Shown: positions 1 to 7,934 of the stretch, piece after piece
How the letters are laid out: the number at the start of each line of letters is the position of its first letter
Numbering within the stretch: the stretch's first letter is position 1
DNA from: [Clostridium] asparagiforme DSM 15981
Lineage (GTDB): Bacteria > Bacillota > Clostridia > Lachnospirales > Lachnospiraceae
Direction: 5' to 3'
NCBI GenBank assembly: GCA_025149125.1
Contig: CP102272.1
Span: 1,178,001-1,242,000 of the forward strand
Length of the DNA: 64,000 nucleotides
Notes under the pieces: model-generated
Database searches by the model: none
What the model was told of the DNA's origin: nothing
Seen by the model: only the letters and a program-made list of their open reading frames with translations
Program-made: the position numbers and the translations under genes

Positions 1-140
1 AGTCAGCGACGCAAAGCTAAAGGGTCTAAATCATAGTATATGATATGACAGCCAGTTGCCCCTATATGGACGTTCCGGGTATGGTACGTTTGTATTTGGT
101 TCGCGTATTGCACGCCCAAGGTGTGTTTATGCAGATTTTT

Positions 141-175
141 AGGCAATCCTGACTGGACTCAGGATTGCCTTTTTT
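141..175 (+). terminator. Rho-independent terminator upstream of the signal peptidase locus
   Basis: A perfect 12-bp stem (141-152 with 159-170) with a 6-base loop is followed by a T run. It ends a transcript arriving from the left of the window and insulates the signal peptidase gene that starts at 243. I see no gene in the first 240 bases. Confidence 0.9.
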
Positions 176-242
176 GTGCTGAGAGTGCCCCTCCGGATTG
201 GCTGGTCGGGAGAAACGTTTGAAGAAAGGAGATGAGTGAGGG

Positions 243-845
243 ATGAAAGAAAAAAACGGTTTGCTGCAAAAGATCGTGGGAGCTGTGGGGATTGCGCTCT
301 GTGTGGTGTTCGTTCCGCTGCTGCTGATCAACGTGACGCTGATCGTGAAGTCTTATACCAGTCCCGACAAGGTGCCTGATTTCCTGGGGTATAAGCCGTT
401 TATCGTGCTATCCGGTTCCATGGAGCCCAGTATTATGACCGGCGACATGGTATTTGTCAAGGAGACCGATCCTGACAGCCTGAAGGTGGGCGACGTGATC
501 GCCTACAAGAGCGGAAGCGCGGTGGTGACCCATAGGATCGTGGAGGTGAAGTCGGAGAACGGTGAGACACGGTATGTCACCCAGGGCGACGCCAACAACG
601 CTGCTGATCAGAGTCTGGTGAAGCCGGCGGACGTGGAAGGCATTTACCAGAGAAGAGTTGCCGGAGCGGGAAATCTGGCCATGTTCATGCAGACGACCAC
701 GGGAATGATTCTGTTTGTGGTGTGCCCGCTGGTGTTGTTTGTGCTGTGGGATGTGATCCGCAGACAGCTTGAAAGCCGGAAGGAAGTGTCCAGGACGAAA
801 GAGCTGGAGATGGAATTGGAACGGCTGAGAGCGGAGAAAGGGTGA
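243..845 (+). CDS. SipW-like signal peptidase I (S26B family)
   Basis: A 200-residue membrane signal peptidase of the SipW/Sec11 (S26B) type, which cleaves signal peptides of exported proteins with a Ser/His pair instead of Ser/Lys. One N-terminal membrane segment (about residues 10-35) is followed by the SGSMEPS box with the predicted nucleophile Ser59, the GDMVFV and GDVIAY strands, and VTHRIVEV with His97. A second hydrophobic segment lies at about 150-170, then a charged tail. The ATG has a clear AAGGAGA site. The next gene encodes a SipW-dependent-type precursor, its likely substrate. A second peptidase of the same type is encoded at 3201, so the locus has two. Family assignment is firm; substrate pairing is inferred from position. 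Confidence 0.93.
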   Translation: MKEKNGLLQKIVGAVGIALCVVFVPLLLINVTLIVKSYTSPDKVPDFLGYKPFIVLSGSMEPSIMTGDMVFVKETDPDSLKVGDVIAYKSGSAVVTHRIVEVKSENGETRYVTQGDANNAADQSLVKPADVEGIYQRRVAGAGNLAMFMQTTTGMILFVVCPLVLFVLWDVIRRQLESRKEVSRTKELEMELERLRAEKG

Positions 846-925
846 CGGCGGGGACGCGCGGAGCCTGAATGATGGTAGGTATTAATTTTATTAAATAATA
901 AAAATAAAAGGAAAGAGGAAAAGAC

Positions 926-1522
926 ATGAAGAAAAGTATTTTTGGGAAAATCGGAGCGGCAGCAGTTGTGTTAACACTGGTTACCAGTAGTTTGGTGGGA
1001 GGGACGTTTGCAAAGTATACCAGCTCTATCACTGCCACAGGAAGTGCAGTGGCTGCTAAATGGTTAGTTGATTTTAAGGTGGGAGGCAATAAAATTACTG
1101 AAGAAGCGAAAACGTTTACTTTGACAGACACCAGTGGGAATACAGAAGTGGGAAGTGGTAAAATAGCACCAGGTTCTTCCGGATCAATTGCTTTTTCTAT
1201 TGATGGTAGTGAGTCGGAGGTTGGATATTCCTATACGATAAAGGCAGATGTAAGTGGATTGAATGGTCTACCACTCAAATTTCATAAAACGGATAAGAAT
1301 GGAGAGGTACTCACTCCAGATGATAATGGTATAATTGAACTTGTAACTGGAGATGTTGAATTGGATAAAGTAGCTACTGCAGTGGATAGTGCAATTTATT
1401 GGGAGTGGGAAAATACAGCGGATGATGAAACTGCTAATGATAAACAATATCAAGGCGAAACAGGTCAGATTGATGTTACGTTTACTGCAACTCAGTACAT
1501 TAAGACAACAGTACAGCCATAA
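926..1522 (+). CDS. SipW-dependent secreted protein, TasA/camelysin-like
   Basis: A 198-residue exported protein with the hallmark signal region of SipW substrates: a short basic start, a hydrophobic core, then GGTFAKYTSS at about residues 27-36. The mature part (PGSSGS, then SEVGYSYTIKAD, then LPLKFHK, a WEWEN segment and a terminal beta strand) follows the beta-sandwich pattern of TasA/camelysin proteins, which form fibres or surface proteins in Bacillus. It lies 80 bases after the peptidase gene, behind an AT-rich leader and a GGAAAGAGG site. Base composition is more AT-rich than the genes around it. Secretion is well supported; fibre formation is inferred from the family. Confidence 0.85.
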   Translation: MKKSIFGKIGAAAVVLTLVTSSLVGGTFAKYTSSITATGSAVAAKWLVDFKVGGNKITEEAKTFTLTDTSGNTEVGSGKIAPGSSGSIAFSIDGSESEVGYSYTIKADVSGLNGLPLKFHKTDKNGEVLTPDDNGIIELVTGDVELDKVATAVDSAIYWEWENTADDETANDKQYQGETGQIDVTFTATQYIKTTVQP

Positions 1523-1539
1523 GAATAATTTAACCTCAA

Positions 1540-1568
1540 GGGCTAAACCGCATCCCGCGGTTCAGCCC
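1540..1568. other. GC-rich stem-loop between secreted-protein genes
   Basis: Inverted arms 1540-1551 and 1557-1568 (11 pairs interrupted by one mismatched pair) form a stem just after the secreted-protein stop codon. There is no T run on the + strand, so it may stabilise or attenuate the transcript rather than terminate it. Confidence 0.5.
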
Positions 1569-1669
1569 CCGCCAGAGCGCAGCGGTTCACCCGCTGCCTT
1601 CTGACGAGGGCCGAACACAAATTAACTATCAGCACACACGATCCCGCACCTAAAAAGGAGGCCCTGCCC

Positions 1670-3193
1670 ATGCCCAACTCTGGCCCAAAATCACATAAAA
1701 ACAGCCAGACCACCGGCAACAGCAAGACCATCTGGATCATCCTTCCCATCCTCCTGCTGTTCGTTTCCATCACCTCCTTCCTTGCGGGCACCCACATTGG
1801 AAGGGCGACGGATCACCGTTTGGGGCAGATGTTGGATACCATCGTGTTGTCCCCGGAGAACGAGGCTGTGAATCCGAACCGAATCGACTTCAGCGGACAG
1901 ATCTTTTACACAGACGGTTCGCCCTGTGCAAACCGGGTAATAGAGTTACACAGCGACCCCAGGCGAACCACCACGGATTCGGAAGGGGTTTTTCATTTTA
2001 AAGATGTGGAGACGGGAACACATAACCTGGCCTTGCTGGACGATTCCGGGAGGCAGGAAAGTCAGGTTGAAATTCAAATAGACCGCGAAAGCGGAATCCA
2101 GACCGGCAAGGTCACCGGCAACGCGGAGGCGTATCAACTGGCGGTGTCCGAGAACGTCATTGCAGTGCACATCCGCCTCCAACTGGATGAAAACGACGGA
2201 ATCACAGTTGCCCCGGATGTCTACACCCGGGACGCCGGAGCCGATCACTACAAGGACACCTCCGGGAAAACGGCAGACCCGGTTGCGGCCCAGCCCGCAG
2301 CCAATGATCAATCAGAAATTCCTGAGTCCGGCGAGGGCCTCATCGACCAGGAGAACATGACGGATACGGCAGCTCAGGCAGGCCAGGCCGCCGGACAGAC
2401 ACAGTCCCAGTCCATTTTGCCATCCGCGCAGGATCGCAGCAACAGCGCCGCTGCGGAATCCGTCCCTATAGCGGGACAGGAATCCACCGCTGAGAGCCTG
2501 GAACAGCCCTCTCAGCCCCCGGCGGAGACCAGCGCGGCAGCCGGGAATCAGACGCAGCCCAATCACCCGGATTCTGACTCTGATTCCTCACACGATCACA
2601 CATCCAGGCCGCCAACCCCGTCGACTGATCCCACGGAGCCATCGAACCCCACTGACCCGACGGACCCAACTGATCCCACGGACCCAACCGATCCGACGGA
2701 CCCAACTGATCCGACCGAACCGACCGAGCCCGACCAGCCCGCCGATGTGCAGGTACAGGAAAAGAACGGCCCGGTATGGCAGCAGAATACGGAGATCAGT
2801 CTGTTTGCGGATCGGACCGGAGCGGGGGAGGATCGGAAGCTGATGCCTGGTTCCAAGGGCAGTTACGAATTTCTGGTCAGCAACCGGAATTCCTACGAAA
2901 TCCGGTACCAGATGCAGATTTCCGCACCGGACGGCCAACTCCTTCTGCCCCTCCGTTATCGTTTGAAATCGGATGGTCAATATCTTTGTGGGGATCAGGA
3001 CACCTGGCTTACCGCGGAACAGCTTTCCGCCGAGTCTGTGAACCTGGACCCGGGAGAAGAGAAGGAATATCTCTTGGAATGGCAATGGCTGTTCGCCGGT
3101 GGAAACGACATATTGGACACCAAAATCGGCTCTGCCGCGGACCTGGAATACCGGGTGATCGTGATGATTCACGCGGAGCAAACCACATCATAG
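1670..3193 (+). CDS. Membrane-anchored stalk protein with carboxypeptidase-regulatory-like and C-terminal TasA-like domains
   Basis: A 507-residue protein that I do not recognise as a named family. Residues 1-20 are polar and probably cytosolic, followed by a strong membrane segment (about 22-41). Next comes a small beta domain (about 65-110; FSGQIFYTDG, TTDSEGVFHF) resembling carboxypeptidase-regulatory or Cna-B-like folds. A long low-complexity Gln/Ser/Pro/Asp linker leads to nine TDP/TEP triplets. The C-terminal 140 residues contain PGSKGSYEFLVSN, YEIRYQMQI, LPLRYRLK and EWQWLF, which parallel the core motifs of the TasA-like protein encoded at 926. I infer an extracytoplasmic anchor that displays or nucleates TasA-like subunits, comparable in role to TapA. 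An AAAAAGGAGG site fixes the ATG. No LPxTG motif. Confidence 0.6.
   Translation: MPNSGPKSHKNSQTTGNSKTIWIILPILLLFVSITSFLAGTHIGRATDHRLGQMLDTIVLSPENEAVNPNRIDFSGQIFYTDGSPCANRVIELHSDPRRTTTDSEGVFHFKDVETGTHNLALLDDSGRQESQVEIQIDRESGIQTGKVTGNAEAYQLAVSENVIAVHIRLQLDENDGITVAPDVYTRDAGADHYKDTSGKTADPVAAQPAANDQSEIPESGEGLIDQENMTDTAAQAGQAAGQTQSQSILPSAQDRSNSAAAESVPIAGQESTAESLEQPSQPPAETSAAAGNQTQPNHPDSDSDSSHDHTSRPPTPSTDPTEPSNPTDPTDPTDPTDPTDPTDPTDPTEPTEPDQPADVQVQEKNGPVWQQNTEISLFADRTGAGEDRKLMPGSKGSYEFLVSNRNSYEIRYQMQISAPDGQLLLPLRYRLKSDGQYLCGDQDTWLTAEQLSAESVNLDPGEEKEYLLEWQWLFAGGNDILDTKIGSAADLEYRVIVMIHAEQTTS
2651..2731 (+). repeat. Nine tandem 9-bp units encoding TDP/TEP
   Basis: Seven TDP and two TEP triplets encoded by near-identical 9-base units form a rigid acidic Pro-rich stalk in the protein encoded at 1670. 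Codons alternate (act/acg/acc, gac/gat), so the array is not perfectly homogeneous. Such arrays often vary in copy number between strains. Confidence 0.9.
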
Positions 3194-3200
3194 AGGAGAC

Positions 3201-3707
3201 ATGATCAATATGAAACAAATTGGACGTTGGCTGCAACGTTTTGTCACCGCAATTCTCGTTGCAGTGATCTTGATGAACGGCATACTGCTGGTGAAGCGCT
3301 TCGTCTATCACGAAGAACTTCCCTCACTATTTGGCTACTCCATGGTGACCGTACTTTCGGGCAGCATGGAACCGGCATTTTCGCCGGGGGACAGTCTGAT
3401 CATCCGCCAGCAGGCGGATTATGCGCCGGGGGAGATCGTGACCTTCGGGGATCAGGGAACATTTGTCACCCATAGGGTTTTGGAAAAAAATGGAGAAACC
3501 TTTCAGACCAAAGGCGATGCCAACAACGCGCCGGACGGTGTGACGATCAATCGCGACAATATCTATGGAAGCGTCCGCCTGGTCATTCCGCGTTTGGGAA
3601 ATCTGATTCTGTTCCTCAAATCGTCGCTGGGAATGTTGGTAATGGTTGTGGCGCTGATGCTCCTGGTGGAAGCACCCCATTTGCGGAAACGGGAACTGGC
3701 GGGCTGA
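3201..3707 (+). CDS. Second SipW-like signal peptidase I (S26B family)
   Basis: A 168-residue signal peptidase with the same layout as the one encoded at 243: an N-terminal membrane segment (about 12-30), SGSMEPAFSPGD with predicted Ser55, FVTHRVLEK with His91, KGDANNAPDG, and a C-terminal hydrophobic segment (about 135-155). It starts 7 bases after the stalk-protein stop. The GAGGAG site is only 2 bases from the first ATG and 11 from an in-frame ATG at 3210, so the start is uncertain by three codons. It precedes another SipW-type precursor, again giving a peptidase-substrate pair. Confidence 0.92.
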   Translation: MINMKQIGRWLQRFVTAILVAVILMNGILLVKRFVYHEELPSLFGYSMVTVLSGSMEPAFSPGDSLIIRQQADYAPGEIVTFGDQGTFVTHRVLEKNGETFQTKGDANNAPDGVTINRDNIYGSVRLVIPRLGNLILFLKSSLGMLVMVVALMLLVEAPHLRKRELAG

Positions 3708-3757
3708 CGGCGTTTGGAATATTTGTGAAAGAACGGGTATGAAGGGAGGAAAGGAGG

Positions 3758-5101
3758 ATGGCGTTTTTTTCGAGGAACGGCAGCAGGAAACAAGCGGATT
3801 CAAACAGAAAAAGACGGCATTCTCTCAACGCCTGGCTCTTGTATCTTGGCATTGCAAGTATGGGGCTGTCCGGAGTCACATTTTCCAAATATTCCACAAC
3901 CATTACCGGAACGATTACCGTGCAGGTGGCCCAGTCATTTAGCACCGTGTTTTTAGATGGTGATGATAATGTGCTTGGGGAAAGCCTTGTCTATGAGGGG
4001 CAGTATGTCACAGAGGTGCCGGAGTGCCCGGAACGCGAGGTGACGGATTCCGTGCCCCTGGTCGGACAGCTTTCCGTGCTGGCGCTGGACGACAATTCGG
4101 ATGCGGATATATACCGGGTATTTCTGGGGTGGACTTTGGATGGGGAGACCCTCGTGGATCCCACGGAAATTGAGGTATATGAGGATTTGAAGTTTGTTGC
4201 AGTTTACGAGTACACCCAAGAACTGGCTCCCGAGGCCGCCTCGCCCTCCGAGGCTGAAAAAGTGGAGGCAGGAACCGTGCCGGGCGGCGGTCAGGGCGGA
4301 GGAAGCGGTGCTGGCGGATCGGAGGCGGGATTGGAAAACGCTGGGCAAGCAGATGGAAATGCGGATGGCGGGAAAGACCCAACCCTGGACGGCACGCCGG
4401 GCGATCCAACTGAAAACAACGGCCAGTCCCCGGATACAGGCGATTCCACCACTGGCGGGGATACCGGCAGCGCCGGACAGAACGGCGGTTCCGGGAAAGA
4501 TGAAAATAACAGCTCCGGCAGCGAGGCGGCCGGTGGAAACGATCAAAATGGAGATAACGGAACTGGAAACGGCTCCACAGAATCGCCGGATGGAAGCGGA
4601 ACCGGAGACATTTCCGGAGGAAGCACAACGGATCCGGGAGATCAGAACAGCTCTACCGGCGGCTCAGGCGAAACGCCGGACGACAGCGGTTCCACAGGAG
4701 GAGCGCCGGATCACACTGAAGGCGGCGGAACTTCCGGCGGTACAGGCGGCGAAAACGAAAACGGTGGGACCTCCGGCAGTACGGGAGGCGAAATGGACAA
4801 CAGCGGAACCTCAGGCGGCACCAGCAGCGGAGCTGATAACAGCGGAACTTCAGGTGGCACCAGCGGTGGAACTGATAATAGCGGAACTTCCGGCGGTACA
4901 GGCGGCGGAAGCGACAACAGCGGAACCTCCGAGGACAACGGCGGGGGAAGTGACAATAGCGGAACCTCTGGCGGCAACGGCGGAGGAACTGACAACAGCG
5001 GAACTTCAGACAGCAACGGAGGAGGAACTGACAACAGCGGAACCTCAGACAGCAACGGAGAAGAAACTGACAACAGCGGAACCTCCGGCAGCGGCACATG
5101 A
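3758..5101 (+). CDS. SipW-dependent-type secreted protein with long Gly/Ser/Asn repeat tail
   Basis: A 447-residue exported protein. The N terminus is long and basic (about 27 residues), followed by a hydrophobic stretch and SGVTFSKYSTT, the SipW-type processing region seen in the protein encoded at 926. Residues about 60-150 form a compact domain (VFLDGDDNVLGE, YEGQYVTEVPECPE, IYRVFLGWTLDG, YEDLKFVAVYEY), which resembles InlB B-repeat or Listeria-Bacteroides repeat modules. The remaining 290 residues are Gly/Ser/Thr/Asn/Asp-rich and end in 13-residue repeats. There is no LPxTG or membrane anchor, so it is probably secreted or held by partner proteins. A surface or biofilm-matrix role is inferred from locus context. 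Confidence 0.75.
   Translation: MAFFSRNGSRKQADSNRKRRHSLNAWLLYLGIASMGLSGVTFSKYSTTITGTITVQVAQSFSTVFLDGDDNVLGESLVYEGQYVTEVPECPEREVTDSVPLVGQLSVLALDDNSDADIYRVFLGWTLDGETLVDPTEIEVYEDLKFVAVYEYTQELAPEAASPSEAEKVEAGTVPGGGQGGGSGAGGSEAGLENAGQADGNADGGKDPTLDGTPGDPTENNGQSPDTGDSTTGGDTGSAGQNGGSGKDENNSSGSEAAGGNDQNGDNGTGNGSTESPDGSGTGDISGGSTTDPGDQNSSTGGSGETPDDSGSTGGAPDHTEGGGTSGGTGGENENGGTSGSTGGEMDNSGTSGGTSSGADNSGTSGGTSGGTDNSGTSGGTGGGSDNSGTSEDNGGGSDNSGTSGGNGGGTDNSGTSDSNGGGTDNSGTSDSNGEETDNSGTSGSGT
4796..5098 (+). repeat. Tandem 39-bp repeat (about 7.8 units) encoding DNSGTS-x7
   Basis: Consecutive 13-residue units each begin DNSGTS and continue with variable Gly/Ser/Asn residues. The DNA period is 39 bases and the last unit is cut short by the stop codon. 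Units have diverged mainly in the second half. The array lies at the very end of the secreted protein and is a candidate for length variation between isolates. Confidence 0.92.
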
Positions 5102-5445
5102 GATTCAGGAGGTAACGCCGGTTCCGATGGGAACTGAATGGGATTTAGCGTATCATGCTGGTTCCCATGGCGAATACAGTACAACCCAATCAAAATAAGT
5201 TTCAATCCAATCCAAAGCGGACGACAAGGCTGCCGAAGCCCTTCGCCCGCTTCCCTTTTGCCGGTATCATCCGACAACCGCCGTATAACGAAATTTCCGA
5301 TCCGTCAAACCATCAAAAATCCTCCGTGTTTTGTTACTTATAGTAGAAATATGGAAGAATATGGAGTAAGATTGTAATAGCAGTTAATCAAGCCCAAACG
5401 TGCATTTTACAGGCAATGAGGACAGAATGTGTCCATTCAAAATGC
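5102..5445. other. Intergenic region with one stem-loop
   Basis: About 340 bases without a supportable gene. An 8-bp inverted repeat (5127-5134 with 5161-5168) can form a stem-loop after the repeat protein, but no T run follows. The rest is unremarkable, becoming AT-rich toward the promoter of the next unit. Confidence 0.55.
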
Positions 5446-5451
5446 TATAAT
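5446..5451 (+). promoter_or_regulatory. Candidate -10 box of the WYL/HNH/ferredoxin unit
   Basis: A perfect TATAAT lies 60 bases before the WYL regulator start. No convincing -35 hexamer sits 16-18 bases upstream, which would suit an activator-dependent or regulator-controlled promoter. It is the only good -10 sequence seen before the five-gene unit. Confidence 0.55.
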
Positions 5452-5511
5452 GGATAAAACACAGTACGATGACGCGGATATTCAGGAAAACGGAGGGAGG
5501 CGTGCGCCACG

Positions 5512-6468
5512 ATGGAGAGACAAAACGGCAGCAAAAATCAGCGTATCTTGAAGCTCTATGCCAGTCTGATGGACGGCTCCGTGGTGAGCAAGGCGCAGGA
5601 GGCGGCGATATACGAGGTCAGCGAGAAGAGTATTCAGCGGGACTTAGACGACATCAAGGAATTTATCGCGGATCAGGGCCTGCTAAACGGAGAAGAGAAC
5701 ACCGTCGTCTACGACCGCCGGGAGCGGGGATACCGTTTGGAACGGCGGTCGGAGACGAAATTCACCGACGCGGAGATTCTGGCGGTGAGCAAAATTCTGC
5801 TGGACAGCCGGGCGCTCACAAAGCCGGAAATGATGGGGATTCTGGACAAGCTCATCGACAACTGCGTTTCACCGGACAAGCGGAAAATGGTGGGTCAGCT
5901 GATCGCGAATGAAAAGTTCCACTACGTGGAGCCGCATCACGGGACCGTTTTTATGGATAAGATGTGGGAGCTGGGGAACGCGATCCGGGAGTGCCGCGTG
6001 ATCGAGATCGACTACGCGAAGCTCAAAAACAGCGAAACCGTGAGCCGGGTGTTGCAGCCCCTGGCGTTGATGTTCTCGGAATATTATTTTTATCTGGCGG
6101 CGTTTATCCAGAACATCGATAAGGAAAGGGAATTTGACAACGCAAACGATCCATTTCCCACCATTTACCGCCTGGACCGGATCAGAAGCCTGCGGGTGAC
6201 GGACGCGCATTTCAAGATTCCATACCGGGACCGGTTTGAGGAGGGAGAATTCCGCAAGCGGATCCAGTTCATGTACGGCGGCCGGGTGCGCACCGTGAAA
6301 TTCGAGTATTCCGGGCCGTCGGTGGAAGCGGTTCTGGACCGCCTCACCACCGCGAAAATTTTGTCGGAGGGCGGTGGGAAGTGGGTGATCCAGGCGGAAG
6401 TATTTGGAAATGGAATTGATATGTGGCTGAGGAGCCAGGGCGGGTATGTGAGGGTATTGGAGGGATAG
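5512..6468 (+). CDS. WYL-domain transcriptional regulator
   Basis: A 318-residue regulator of the HTH-WYL type. The N-terminal winged helix (about residues 8-60; ILKLYASLM, YEVSEKSIQRDLDDIKEFI) resembles the DeoR/YafY fold. The WYL ligand domain follows at about 150-235 (VIEIDYAKLKN, VLQPLALMFSEYYFYLAAFI, YRLDRIRSLRV), then a C-terminal WCX-like extension with LRSQGGYV. WYL regulators sense nucleic acid fragments or nucleotides in several phage-defence loci (BrxR, CapW). The gene opens a tightly packed five-gene unit with only 2 bases before the next start, so it probably controls that unit. The GGAGGGAGG site is 11 bases from the ATG. Confidence 0.88.
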   Translation: MERQNGSKNQRILKLYASLMDGSVVSKAQEAAIYEVSEKSIQRDLDDIKEFIADQGLLNGEENTVVYDRRERGYRLERRSETKFTDAEILAVSKILLDSRALTKPEMMGILDKLIDNCVSPDKRKMVGQLIANEKFHYVEPHHGTVFMDKMWELGNAIRECRVIEIDYAKLKNSETVSRVLQPLALMFSEYYFYLAAFIQNIDKEREFDNANDPFPTIYRLDRIRSLRVTDAHFKIPYRDRFEEGEFRKRIQFMYGGRVRTVKFEYSGPSVEAVLDRLTTAKILSEGGGKWVIQAEVFGNGIDMWLRSQGGYVRVLEG

Positions 6469-6470
6469 AG

Positions 6471-7916
6471 GTGGAGGAGAAGAAAAAACATTTGGCAGTG
6501 AAAATGGCAGAGACCATGGTCATTGGGGCAAATGAGGACTTGGGGGTCACCCAGGAATATAACAGACAGAACAGGAGCAAGTTGTGGGATTCAAAGGAGG
6601 CCAAGTCAGCTTATAAGGAAAAGGTATTCAACGGCAAACGGACCTATCGGGACCCGGTGACCGGTAAAGAGCTGCATATTGCCGAAAAAGCGGCGCGAAA
6701 TAAGTTCCACATGAAAACGGCTGACGGGAAGAACAACTCCACCGCCTGGGCAGCGCACTCGGCGGAGGCGGACCACATTGTTTCGCTGAAGGAGCTTCAC
6801 GGGAGGGTAAAATCCAACGCATTTTTGACAGACCGGGATTTGAAGGAAATTGCAAATCAGGATGCCAATTTTCGGGCAACCTCGAAGCATTTTAACGCCC
6901 AAAAGCAGGAAAAAAGCGATCTGGTCATGGCGCTGGACCGGGATTCTGAGCTTAACAAGGAAGGGAAAATTGCGCTGGTTAAAGGTAAGATCGGCGCCGA
7001 GGTCCACGTAAGCGCAGATATCGCGCTCCACACGGCTAAAAATATGGGAACCGAGTTTGCCGCCGGTGCCACCGAAGCCCTCACCGGCGCTCTCATCCCC
7101 CTCACCGTTGAGGCCGTCAGCCAGATGTGCAAGGTGGCGTCCGGGGAGAAGTCCCTGGGGGAGGCGGCAGGGGACATGGCGAAGTACACGGTGGGAACCG
7201 CGGTGGTGGGAGGCGCCAGGCGCCTGATTGTTGACCAGGCAAATTTCATGATGGCCAACAGCGGAAACCCGCTGTTCCAGAAGATCGCTTCCTCGGGCCA
7301 GATCGGCCAGATCACCGCGGTGGCGCTGATCGTCGCGGACTCGGCTGAGCGGTATTTGAACGGCGAGATCGACGGCCGGGAGTTTGTCGCGGAGATCGGG
7401 GAGAAGGGCACGATGATGGTGGCCGGTATGATCGGTGGGGAGATCGGCAGCGAGATCGGCACGTTTTTGGGGTTGGCGGCCGGAGGTCTGGTGGGGGCCG
7501 CCGCGGGCAAAGTAATCGGAAAGGTGCTGGGCACGGTGATCACCACCGCCGCGTGCAGTGGGATTATACTGGTCAGCTCTGCGGTTAAGGACATCAGGGA
7601 GACGGCGAAGCATTTGGACGACTACAGGAAGAAGGAGCGGGAGCTGGCCATGATACGGACGGAGGCGCTGGCGGAGATGGAGCGCCAGCGGGAGAAGTTC
7701 AGAGCCATCTGCGCCGAGGAGTTCGGCAGGTGGGACGAGACCTTTGCAGAGGGCTTTGACAGGATCATGGAGAGCGCCTGCGAGGGCGTGTACTCGGCAA
7801 AGGGAGTGGCAGAGGGGCTGGATGAGATTTTGCGGATTTTCGGCAGGAGCGTGCGCTTTGGAACGGTGGAGGAGTATGAGGCGCAGCTGGATTCTGCCCT
7901 TGTGCTGCAATTTTAA
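6471..7916 (+). CDS. HNH-nuclease-like protein with glycine-zipper hydrophobic core
   Basis: Not a family I can name. I place the start at GTG 6471, with GGAGGG 6 bases upstream and immediately after the WYL stop; an in-frame ATG at 6423 would overlap that gene. The N-terminal 150 residues look like an HNH/His-Me nuclease: TYRDPVTGKEL, then EADHIVSLKELHGR (Asp101-His102), then NQDANFRATSKHFNAQKQEKS (Asn133, His140, Asn142, Lys148). The middle (about 165-370) is Ala/Gly-rich with GxxxG runs such as GMIGGEIGSEIGTFLG and AAGGLVGAAAGKVIG, typical of membrane-inserting glycine zippers. The C-terminal 100 residues are a charged coiled-coil-like helix. The layout recalls nuclease effectors joined to a translocating or membrane-associated part. 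Nuclease activity is an inference from the motif. Confidence 0.6.
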   Translation: MEEKKKHLAVKMAETMVIGANEDLGVTQEYNRQNRSKLWDSKEAKSAYKEKVFNGKRTYRDPVTGKELHIAEKAARNKFHMKTADGKNNSTAWAAHSAEADHIVSLKELHGRVKSNAFLTDRDLKEIANQDANFRATSKHFNAQKQEKSDLVMALDRDSELNKEGKIALVKGKIGAEVHVSADIALHTAKNMGTEFAAGATEALTGALIPLTVEAVSQMCKVASGEKSLGEAAGDMAKYTVGTAVVGGARRLIVDQANFMMANSGNPLFQKIASSGQIGQITAVALIVADSAERYLNGEIDGREFVAEIGEKGTMMVAGMIGGEIGSEIGTFLGLAAGGLVGAAAGKVIGKVLGTVITTAACSGIILVSSAVKDIRETAKHLDDYRKKERELAMIRTEALAEMERQREKFRAICAEEFGRWDETFAEGFDRIMESACEGVYSAKGVAEGLDEILRIFGRSVRFGTVEEYEAQLDSALVLQF

Positions 7917-7934
7917 AGACGGAGGAGACGGGAA

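Noticed and set aside
4194-5198. Long frame overlapping the repeat-rich secreted protein
   Set aside because: It is a by-product of the 39-bp and Gly-rich repeats read in another frame; composition (Ala/Thr/Glu monotony) and lack of a ribosome site argue against a gene.
5155-5343. Short frame in the intergenic region after the repeat protein
   Set aside because: No ribosome site, no conserved-looking features, ends in unstructured sequence.
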